From WHSM01 sp050701635 (GTDB taxonomy: Bacteria > Actinomycetota > Actinomycetes > Mycobacteriales > Micromonosporaceae): a DNA stretch of 22,202 nt. Made by a program: the position numbers and the translations under genes. The notes under the pieces were generated by a model. The model was not told the origin of the DNA, did no database searches, and was given only the letters and a program-made list of their open reading frames with translations. Location of the stretch: contig JBOGDF010000042.1 in NCBI GenBank assembly GCA_050701635.1, positions 1 through 22,202 of the forward strand. Direction: 5' to 3'. Each line of letters begins with the position of its first letter. Position 1 is the stretch's first letter. Positions 14,407 to 20,676 of this stretch are shown here, piece after piece.

Positions 14407-15177
14407 TCAGCGGGCGCCGGCGCGGCGGGCGAGCCGGGCCCGGTGTTTGCGCGCGAAGTCGGTGCGCTCCAGCCACCACTCGGCGATCAGCAGGTTGACG
14501 ATCCAGCTCATCCAGTTCGCGATTCCGATCGCGGTGAGCGCCAACTGGTCGCCGGTCTCGACGATCGAGCCCTGCTGCTCGGGCTGGGTCAGTACGTGCG
14601 GCGCCACCAGCGCCAGCAGCAGCACGCCCCACAGCCGGTTGGTGACGATCGAGAAGGCGAGCGCGAAGCTGCGGATCATCCAGCGCCGGTGCTCGGCGAA
14701 GCGGCGCTGCCGGGCCATCCGGTAGCCGGCGACGGTGATCGGGAGCCACAGCACCGCCATCATGGTGTTGGCCCACTGGGAGGTCACGCCGGTGCTGGAC
14801 AGCGGCGCGATCAGCAGGCCGCCGACACCGGCCGGCACCGCGGCGGCCACGTACGCCCGCCCCATCCAGCGGTGTGCGACCGGGTAGCGCTGCCGGAACC
14901 ACGGCCACAGCTGGAAGCACGCGGTCACCAGCACGACCGAGCCGAGCACGATGTGGCCGACCAGGACCGGGTAGTACCAGGCGTACTCGGGGTGGGTGGG
15001 CACCCGGGACTGGCTCGGGTCGCCGGTCAGGTAGGGCGGCACCGCCAGCAGCACGAACACGCCGACGACCAGCATCAACGGCCCGATCCGCGGCCGCCGC
15101 CACCAGCGGGATCGAGGCCTGGCGTGCGGCTCGGGGTGCTCCGGAGGCGCGGCGGGCAGCTCGGTGGTCGTACTCAT
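14407..15177 (-). CDS. DUF2306 multi-pass membrane protein
   Basis: This 256-residue protein has a Pro/Arg-rich cytoplasmic head (1-30) and about seven hydrophobic helices. The family region GHIVLGSVVLVTACFQLWPWFRQRYPVAHRWMGR carries conserved His residues; a second His/Arg patch FAEHRRWMIRSFAL follows. Families like this have helix-borne histidines that suggest a redox or haem-binding role, but none is established. ATG 15177 is preceded by GAGGAG at 5 nt. It is divergent from a TetR gene with shared operators, so it is probably the regulator's target. It ends 76 bp before the EXLDI start. Confidence 0.8.
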   Translation of the reverse strand: MSTTTELPAAPPEHPEPHARPRSRWWRRPRIGPLMLVVGVFVLLAVPPYLTGDPSQSRVPTHPEYAWYYPVLVGHIVLGSVVLVTACFQLWPWFRQRYPVAHRWMGRAYVAAAVPAGVGGLLIAPLSSTGVTSQWANTMMAVLWLPITVAGYRMARQRRFAEHRRWMIRSFALAFSIVTNRLWGVLLLALVAPHVLTQPEQQGSIVETGDQLALTAIGIANWMSWIVNLLIAEWWLERTDFARKHRARLARRAGAR

Positions 15178-15235
15178 GATCGCTCCTCGGTCGGCGCGGG
15201 CCCGGTTGGTTCGAGACGACCCGTACTAACGTCTA

Positions 15236-15273
15236 AGACACTTGTCTAGTACGCCTGTGCAAGACGTACGTCT
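15236..15273. promoter_or_regulatory. Paired TetR operators AGAC-N4-GTCT
   Basis: AGACACTTGTCT (15236-15247) and the perfect palindrome AGACGTACGTCT (15262-15273) share the pattern AGAC-N4-GTCT with centres 26 bp apart. They lie between the divergent DUF2306 and TetR genes. Further GTCT/AGAC half-sites occur at 15231-15234 and 15275-15278. Binding by the adjacent TetR protein is inferred. Confidence 0.6.
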
Positions 15274-15296
15274 GAGACGTGGGGTAGCATCCGCGC

Positions 15297-15887
15297 ATGG
15301 GAAACCGGGACGCCCTGCTGGAGGGGGCCAAGCGCTGCTTCCGCGAGAAGGGGTACGCGCGCACCACCGCGCGCGACATCGCGCAGGCCTCAGGAGTCAG
15401 CCTGGCCGCGATCGGCTACCACTTCGGCTCCAAGGAAGCCCTGATGAACCTCGCGCTGTTCGAGTCCGTCGGCGAGTGGGGCGAGCAGCTGGCGGGCCGG
15501 CTGGCGCGGATCGACCCGGTGGCGGATCCGACGCAGCGGTTCGAGCGGGTGTGGCAGACCGTGATCGCCTCGCTGGAGGGCGAGCGTACGTTCTGGGCGG
15601 CCAACTTCGAGATCTTCGCCCAGGTGGAGCACTCCCCCGAGATCCGCGACTTCTTCGCCGACGCGATGCAGAAGGCCCGGCTCGGGCTCGCCGCGCTGCT
15701 CGGCGGGATCGACCCGGAGGCCGACCCGGAGCAGGCCGCCCAGGTCGGCTCGTTCTACTACGCGCTGCTGATCGGCGTGGTCGGGCAGTGGCTGGTGGAT
15801 CCGGAGCACGCGCCGTCCGGCGCCGCGCTCGCCAGCGCGCTGCGGGTCGCCGCAACCGGCGTACCGGCCGAGACCGCCACCGGCTGA
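15297..15887 (+). CDS. TetR-family transcriptional regulator
   Basis: This 196-residue protein has an N-terminal TetR helix-turn-helix (GAKRCFREKGYARTTARD, then IAQASGVSLAAIGYHFGSKEAL, about residues 8-49). The all-helical ligand-binding domain includes a long segment (FEIFAQVEHSPEIRDFFADAM) and a C-terminal dimer helix pair (FYYALLIGVVGQWLVDPE). ATG 15297 gives the usual short arm before helix 1; the ribosome site is weak. It is divergent from the DUF2306 gene across two AGAC-N4-GTCT dyads, so it most likely represses itself and that gene, and possibly the exporter cluster beyond. The ligand is unknown. Confidence 0.93.
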   Translation: MGNRDALLEGAKRCFREKGYARTTARDIAQASGVSLAAIGYHFGSKEALMNLALFESVGEWGEQLAGRLARIDPVADPTQRFERVWQTVIASLEGERTFWAANFEIFAQVEHSPEIRDFFADAMQKARLGLAALLGGIDPEADPEQAAQVGSFYYALLIGVVGQWLVDPEHAPSGAALASALRVAATGVPAETATG

Positions 15888-15916
15888 CTTAGTACCGGGT
15901 CGGCTCCGGCGTCAGG

Positions 15917-17164
15917 TCAGGAGACCCGGGCGATTGCGGCGCGGAGCCGGGCCAGCGCGACGATCTGGTCGAGCTGGTCGCTGGCGGCGGTGAGCACCTC
16001 CGGGAGCCGGCGGGCCAGCCCGGCGGCGGTGCCGGCGCGTTGCCGCCAGCCCGACCAGAGCAGCTCCACCAGCTCGTCGGTGGTCTGGTTGCGGGCGTCT
16101 GCCACCCGGCGCTGCTGCCCCAGGCCGGCGAACACCCCGCGGGTCTTCCGGCTGTACGCGATCGACGCGGTCGGCACCGCCTGCGACAGCGCCGCGATGG
16201 TGGCGTGCATCCGCATCCCGCAGAACCAGTCCGTACGCCCGATCAGCCACTTCGTCTGCCGTGGCCCGAGCCCGTACGGGGCCAGCCCGACCCGGCCCGG
16301 ATAGCGGTCGGCGAACTCGCGGGCCAGCAGCGCGCTGGTCTCGGTGTCGTCGTCGACGCCGCCCGGCGTGCGCACGTGCGGGATCACCAGCACCCGGGCG
16401 CCGTCGCCGACCAGCAGCTCGGTGAGCCGGCGTACCACCAGCGCGAGGTCGGCGCGCAGCCCGAAATCGCGGCCCCGCCGGACCAGCAGCCCGGAGACGT
16501 TCAACCCGGCCACCGGGCTGGCGTCGGCGCCCAGGAACCCCTCCATCTGCTCCAGCACCGGCTCCGGCGGGAGCATCGGCGTCAGCCCGAACGCGACGTC
16601 GACGCCCTGCCGGTGCCGGTCCGGGTCGAAGTCGGGCCCCAGCAGCTCCACCATCGCGGCGTAGCTGTCGGCGTCCCGGGCCCACGCGGCGGCGGCGCCG
16701 CGCAGCAGCCTTACCGCCTCGGCCCGGGTACGGGGATTCCGGAACGGCCCGTACGTCTGCGGCAGGAACACCAGCGGGCGGCCCCGCAGCAGCGCGATCC
16801 GCTTCGGCCAGGCGACGGTACGGAACCGGGCCTGGCCGTACAGGTCGCAGAAGCTGTCACCGCCGCTGATGTCGAGTACGGCGTCGGCGCGGTCGATCAG
16901 CCGCAGCGACGGGTTCGGGCTCCCGGTACGCGCCGCGAACCACATGTTGCGGTAGCTCTCCGTACGGTGCCAGCGGCGCGAGTCCCGCGCTCCGGCGAGC
17001 CGTACGCCGTCGGCGTGCCGGATCCCCCAGCCGTCGTCGAAGGTCGTGATGTCGGCGTCGGGCTCCCGGGCGCGGAGCCCGGCGATCACCGACGCCCGCA
17101 GCGCGCCCACCCCCAGATTCCGGTCCGCTCCAGGCACCCCGAAAAGACACACCCCGAACGACAT
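15917..17164 (-). CDS. Polysaccharide pyruvyl transferase family protein
   Basis: This 415-residue protein of the PF04230 (CsaB-like) family transfers a pyruvate ketal from phosphoenolpyruvate onto sugar residues of surface glycans. Visible are LFGVPGADRNLGVGAL (N-terminal nucleotide-like fold), DISGGDSFCDLYG (98-110), FLPQTYGPF (133-141), VIPHVRTP, and the C-terminal GMRMHATIAALSQAVPT and SRKTRGVF motifs. No signal peptide or membrane helix is seen, so it acts in the cytoplasm on precursors. It is the last gene of the coupled five-gene operon; its ATG follows directly after the acyltransferase stop (TGA-ATG). It converges on the TetR gene across 29 bp. Family members vary in substrate, and some may not use pyruvate. 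Confidence 0.87.
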   Translation of the reverse strand: MSFGVCLFGVPGADRNLGVGALRASVIAGLRAREPDADITTFDDGWGIRHADGVRLAGARDSRRWHRTESYRNMWFAARTGSPNPSLRLIDRADAVLDISGGDSFCDLYGQARFRTVAWPKRIALLRGRPLVFLPQTYGPFRNPRTRAEAVRLLRGAAAAWARDADSYAAMVELLGPDFDPDRHRQGVDVAFGLTPMLPPEPVLEQMEGFLGADASPVAGLNVSGLLVRRGRDFGLRADLALVVRRLTELLVGDGARVLVIPHVRTPGGVDDDTETSALLAREFADRYPGRVGLAPYGLGPRQTKWLIGRTDWFCGMRMHATIAALSQAVPTASIAYSRKTRGVFAGLGQQRRVADARNQTTDELVELLWSGWRQRAGTAAGLARRLPEVLTAASDQLDQIVALARLRAAIARVS

Positions 17165-17755
17165 TCAGCTCTCCTCCAACACATCGTCGCGCTCGTGATA
17201 GCGCTGGCCGGTGATCGGACACCGCCACCGGCGCTCGCCGTCGGCCAGCAGCCGGACCCCGGCCCGGCCGACCCAGCCGACCTGCCGCGCCGGAACCCCG
17301 ACCACCAGGGCGTACGCCGGCACGTCGTGCGTCACCACGGCACCGGCGCCGACCAGCGCCCAGCGGCCGACCGTGATCCCGGCGCCGCAGACCGCGCGGG
17401 CTCCGATCGCGGCGCCTTCCCGTACGGTCACCGGCCTGGCGAGCCAGTCCGCCCCGGACTTGAGCGCCCCTTCCGGGGTCACCGCCCGGGGATTCACGTC
17501 ATTGGTGAGTACGGCCGCCGGCCCGATGAACACCCCGTCCTCGAGCACCGCGGGCTCGTACACCAGGGCATAGTTCTGGATCTTCACCCGGTCCCCGACG
17601 CGCACCCCGGGCCCGAGGTAGGCGCCGCGCCCGATCACGCAGTCGCGTCCGACGACCGCGCCGGCGCGTACCGACGCCAGGTGCCAGACGGCGGTGCCCT
17701 CACCGACCACGGCGCCCGGCTCCACGTCGGCGCCCGGCGCCAGCGACAGCGTCAT
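17165..17755 (-). CDS. Left-handed beta-helix (hexapeptide) sugar acyltransferase
   Basis: This 196-residue protein is built of isoleucine/valine hexapeptide repeats (residues 6-58 and 76-142: VEPGAVVGEGTAVW, VIGRGAYLGPGVRVG, VREGAAIGARAVCGAG). The central NDVNPRAVTPEG loop and NYALVYEP are as in NDP-3-amino-sugar N-acetyltransferases of the WlbB/QdtC group. The C-terminal tail, where relatives often carry paired cysteines, keeps only one Cys (RWRCPITGQRYHERDDV). It likely N- or O-acylates a nucleotide sugar. It starts at ATG 17755, overlapping the deacetylase stop (ATGA). The pairing of a deacetylase with an acyltransferase suggests N-acyl exchange on one amino sugar. Confidence 0.87.
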   Translation of the reverse strand: MTLSLAPGADVEPGAVVGEGTAVWHLASVRAGAVVGRDCVIGRGAYLGPGVRVGDRVKIQNYALVYEPAVLEDGVFIGPAAVLTNDVNPRAVTPEGALKSGADWLARPVTVREGAAIGARAVCGAGITVGRWALVGAGAVVTHDVPAYALVVGVPARQVGWVGRAGVRLLADGERRWRCPITGQRYHERDDVLEES

Positions 17756-18399
17756 AGGTCGATCACCGCCTTCGACACCGAGAACGCCTCGGCGTACCGG
17801 CTGCGGCACTCCACGCCACGGATTCGGGCCAGCCCGGCGAACAGCTCGTCGTCCCACCAGTCGCGGGATTTCTGGGACGGGTAGCAGGCGTGCAGCAGCT
17901 CCCGCTTGCGCCGCATCAGCTCGTCGGTGAGCGGCACGTACAGCTGGCGCCGGCTCAGATCGCCGTCCCACTTCGGGATCTCGTACTGCAGGCAGAGGTG
18001 GTCCCGGTACGCGGTGGTGACCAGCTCGGCCAGCGTACGGTGATCCTGGTGCGCGTCGTCGGTGGCCGGCGCCAGCACCAGGTCGGGCGAGAAGCCGGCC
18101 ACGGCGTCCTGCAGGATCTGCTTCACCTCGCCCCAGTGCGCCGGCAGCCGGCCGTCCGGCAGCTGGTGCGCCTCGAAGGTCACGTCCGCGTCCGGCAGGA
18201 ACGCCCGCGCCGCGGTACGCGCCTCCTCGATCCGTTCCTCGGCACCGGTGAGCAGCACGTAGTGCACCCGTACGCCGGGCGAGGCGGCGGCCAGCCGCAG
18301 CAGGGTGCCGCCGGCCCCGATCTCGATGTCGTCGGGGTGCGCGCCGAGCACGGTCAGCCGCGCCACGTCGTCAATCCACAGTGGACGCATCGAGGTCAC
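17752..18399 (-). CDS. PIG-L (LmbE-like) N-acetylglucosaminyl deacetylase
   Basis: This 215-residue zinc hydrolase removes N-acetyl (or similar acyl) groups from GlcNAc-type sugars. The zinc/catalytic motif is AHPDD (20-24; H21, D23, D24), with the third ligand in DAHQDH (115-120). The GAGGTLLRLA helix and the C-terminal SRYAEAF segment are also typical. GTG 18399 overlaps the nucleotidyltransferase stop (GTGA), making it the natural start; ATG 18390 is an alternative. Mycothiol (MshB), NDP-sugar and antibiotic-sugar deacetylases are all members; operon context favours a nucleotide or glycan amino-sugar substrate. Confidence 0.9.
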   Translation of the reverse strand: MTSMRPLWIDDVARLTVLGAHPDDIEIGAGGTLLRLAAASPGVRVHYVLLTGAEERIEEARTAARAFLPDADVTFEAHQLPDGRLPAHWGEVKQILQDAVAGFSPDLVLAPATDDAHQDHRTLAELVTTAYRDHLCLQYEIPKWDGDLSRRQLYVPLTDELMRRKRELLHACYPSQKSRDWWDDELFAGLARIRGVECRSRYAEAFSVSKAVIDL

Positions 18400-19211
18400 C
18401 AGGCCGCGGCGGACACGGTGCCGGTGCTACGCCGGCTGGAGTCCCACAGCATCCACGGGCAGTCGCCCCGCTGGTAGGCCTCCTCCAGCTGCGCGCGCTC
18501 CTTCAGGGTGTCCGCCGGGCACCAGAAACCGGTGTGCCGGTACGCGGTCAGCCGGCCGTCGGCGGCGAGCCGGCCGAAGCCGTCGTCCACCAGATCCTCG
18601 CCCTCGTGCAGCACGTCGAAGATCTCCGGCCGCATCACGAAGTAGCCGCCGTTCTCCCACTGCTGCAGCGCGGCGACCTGGCGTACCTTCGCCACGGTCC
18701 CCGCCGCGTCCACATCGATCACGTGGTACGAGGACTGCGGCGGCACCGCGAGCAGGCTCGCCACCGCGTCGGTGTCGGAGAACCGGGCGATCATCTCCGG
18801 CAGCGGCGCGTCGGTGAGCACGTCGGCGTAGTTGGCCAGGAACATCGGCTCGTCGGCGACGTGCTTGCGTACCCGCAGCAGCCGTTCGCCGATCGTGGAG
18901 CCGAGCCCGGTGTCCACGAAGCTGATCCGCCAGTCGGCGATGTCGGTGCTGAACAGCTCGATGCGCCGGCCGCCGTCGGAGAGCGTGAAATCGTTGGAGC
19001 GGGTCTCGTCGTAGTGCAGGAAATAGTCCTTCACGGCGGCGGCGCCATATCCCAGGCAGAGCACGAACTCGGTGTGTCCAAAGTGGGCGTAATACCTCAT
19101 CAGGTGCCACAGCAGCGGGCGGTCACCGATCATCGCCATCGGCTTCGGCGCATTGGTCACGCCGTCGCGCATCCGCATGCCGTACCCGCCGCAGAACAAT
19201 ACGACCTTCAT
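18396..19211 (-). CDS. Sugar-1-phosphate nucleotidyltransferase, RfbF-like
   Basis: This 271-residue enzyme activates a hexose-1-phosphate to an NDP-sugar. It carries the nucleotidyltransferase loop FCGGYGMRMRDGVTNAPKPM (6-25; with G8, G9, G11, R13 and K23), MIGDRPLLWHLMRYYAHFGH, and the metal/sugar motifs LANYADVLTD and WENGGYFVMRPEIFD. The closest named type I recognise is glucose-1-phosphate cytidylyltransferase (CDP-sugar route), but the base specificity cannot be settled by eye. The Thr usually seen after GGxG is Met here. ATG 19211 overlaps the methyltransferase stop (ATGA); upstream frame to 19322 is only the neighbour's shadow. Confidence 0.82.
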   Translation of the reverse strand: MKVVLFCGGYGMRMRDGVTNAPKPMAMIGDRPLLWHLMRYYAHFGHTEFVLCLGYGAAAVKDYFLHYDETRSNDFTLSDGGRRIELFSTDIADWRISFVDTGLGSTIGERLLRVRKHVADEPMFLANYADVLTDAPLPEMIARFSDTDAVASLLAVPPQSSYHVIDVDAAGTVAKVRQVAALQQWENGGYFVMRPEIFDVLHEGEDLVDDGFGRLAADGRLTAYRHTGFWCPADTLKERAQLEEAYQRGDCPWMLWDSSRRSTGTVSAAAW

Positions 19212-20497
19212 CCCCGTACCTCGAAATTCTCGATCTGCAGCGACGGAATCGGGAACACCAGCCGCCCGCCCCAGTTGCGTACATAGGACAGCTGGTCGGT
19301 GATTTCCCGCCGGAGATTCCACGGCAGCACCAGCACGTAATCCGGCCGGTCGGCTTCGATACGCTCCGGCGGATGGATCGGAATGTGGGTCCCGGGCAGG
19401 AACTTCCCCTGTTTGAGCGGGTTACGGTCCACTGTGTACGCCACCAGGTCCTGCCGGATCCCGCAGTGGTTGAGCAGCGTGTTGCCCTTTCCCGGGGCGC
19501 CGTAGCCGACCACCGTACGGCCCTCGGCGCGGGCCCGGAGCAGGAAGTCCAGCAGCTCCCGCTTCACCTCGAAGACCGCTGCGGCGAAGCCGGCGTGCCC
19601 GGACAGTGTGTGCAGCCCGGCGGCCTGCTCGGCGTCGAGCACCGCCGCCACCCGGGGGGCGGCCGGATCCTCGTCGCCGGTACGCGGCGCCGGCACTCGC
19701 GCCGGCTGGGGCGTGGCGTACACCCGGAGCGAGCCACCGTGGCTGGGCAGCTCCTCGACGTCGACCACGGTCAGCCCGGCGCCGGCCAGCGCCCGGGACG
19801 CGGTGAGCAGCGTGAGGTACGAGTAGTGCTCGTGGTAGATGGTGTCGTACTGGCGCTGCGCGATCAGCCGCAGCAGGTGCGGAAACTCCAGCGTGACCAG
19901 GCCGTCCGGCTTCACCAGCGCGGCCAGCCCGGCGACGAAGTCGCGCAGGTCGGGCACGTGCGCCAGCACGTTGTTGGCCGCCACCACGTCACCCCGGCCG
20001 AACTTCCCCGCGAGCTTCTCGCCGGTGCCGGCGCCCAGGAACTCCACCTCGGTACGGATGCCCTTGGCGATCGCGGCCGCGGCCACGTTGCCGGCCGGCT
20101 CCACGCCGAGCACCGGGATGCCAGCGGCGTGGAAGTGCTGCAGCAGGTAGCCGTCGTTGCTGGCCACCTCGATCACCAGACTGTCCGCGTCGAGCTGGCG
20201 CCGGGCGATCATCGCGTCGGCGTACCGCTTGGCGTGCTGTACCCACGAGTCCGAGTACGACGAGAAATATGCGTACTCGGAGAAAATGTCTTCTCCTGAG
20301 ACGTACGCCGGCAATTGCACCAGCAAACAATCCGGGCAGATCCGTACGTGCAGCGGATAAAACGTCTCGGGCCCGTCGAGTTTGTCCACCGGCACGTAGC
20401 TCTCGCACAGTGGGGACATTCCGAGGTCGACGAACGTTTCGTCGGGAGCGCCGTTGAAGGGCCGGCTGCAGAGGCGGCATTCCGGCATTTCAGGCAT
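19208..20497 (-). CDS. NDP-hexose C-methyltransferase, TylC3-like three-domain enzyme
   Basis: This 429-residue enzyme has the layout of sugar C-3 methyltransferases (TylC3, TcaB9). An N-terminal zinc domain has C7-x2-C10 and C54-x2-C57. The SAM-binding Rossmann core carries VIEVASNDGYLL (108-119) and the catalytic YHEHYSY (221-227). The C-terminal domain carries VVGYGAPGKGNTLLNHCGI and ends in FPIPSLQIENFEVRG. It adds a methyl branch to a 4-keto NDP-sugar made from the activated hexose. ATG 20497 has GGAG 9 nt upstream. It is the first gene of the five-gene coupled operon and is divergent from the epimerase-methyltransferase gene. Confidence 0.92.
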   Translation of the reverse strand: MPEMPECRLCSRPFNGAPDETFVDLGMSPLCESYVPVDKLDGPETFYPLHVRICPDCLLVQLPAYVSGEDIFSEYAYFSSYSDSWVQHAKRYADAMIARRQLDADSLVIEVASNDGYLLQHFHAAGIPVLGVEPAGNVAAAAIAKGIRTEVEFLGAGTGEKLAGKFGRGDVVAANNVLAHVPDLRDFVAGLAALVKPDGLVTLEFPHLLRLIAQRQYDTIYHEHYSYLTLLTASRALAGAGLTVVDVEELPSHGGSLRVYATPQPARVPAPRTGDEDPAAPRVAAVLDAEQAAGLHTLSGHAGFAAAVFEVKRELLDFLLRARAEGRTVVGYGAPGKGNTLLNHCGIRQDLVAYTVDRNPLKQGKFLPGTHIPIHPPERIEADRPDYVLVLPWNLRREITDQLSYVRNWGGRLVFPIPSLQIENFEVRG

Positions 20498-20676
20498 GCG
20501 ACATCACTCCAAATGACCCGGCCAGCCTGACGCTGGTCGACAGCCCCACGGAACACGCCCGCCGGAATGGCGTAAACGGCTCAGTAAGAAAGCCGTCAGT
20601 ACGACGCGCCGATCATTCCGGCGACCTAGTGTTCGCGCTGATCACGAGCCGAGTAACACCAGCCCGGGGGTTGTCG
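20498..20676. promoter_or_regulatory. Divergent sugar-locus promoter region with a 10-bp inverted repeat
   Basis: This 179-bp gap holds start signals for both sugar operons. CGCCGGAATG (20560-20569) and its perfect complement CATTCCGGCG (20614-20623) enclose a second stem, ACGGCT/AGCCGT (20576-20581 with 20591-20596). A further small dyad, CCAGC-N5-GCTGG, lies at 20522-20536. TAGTGT (20627-20632) is a possible -10 for the plus gene but lacks a good -35. I see no coding frame. Confidence 0.45.
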
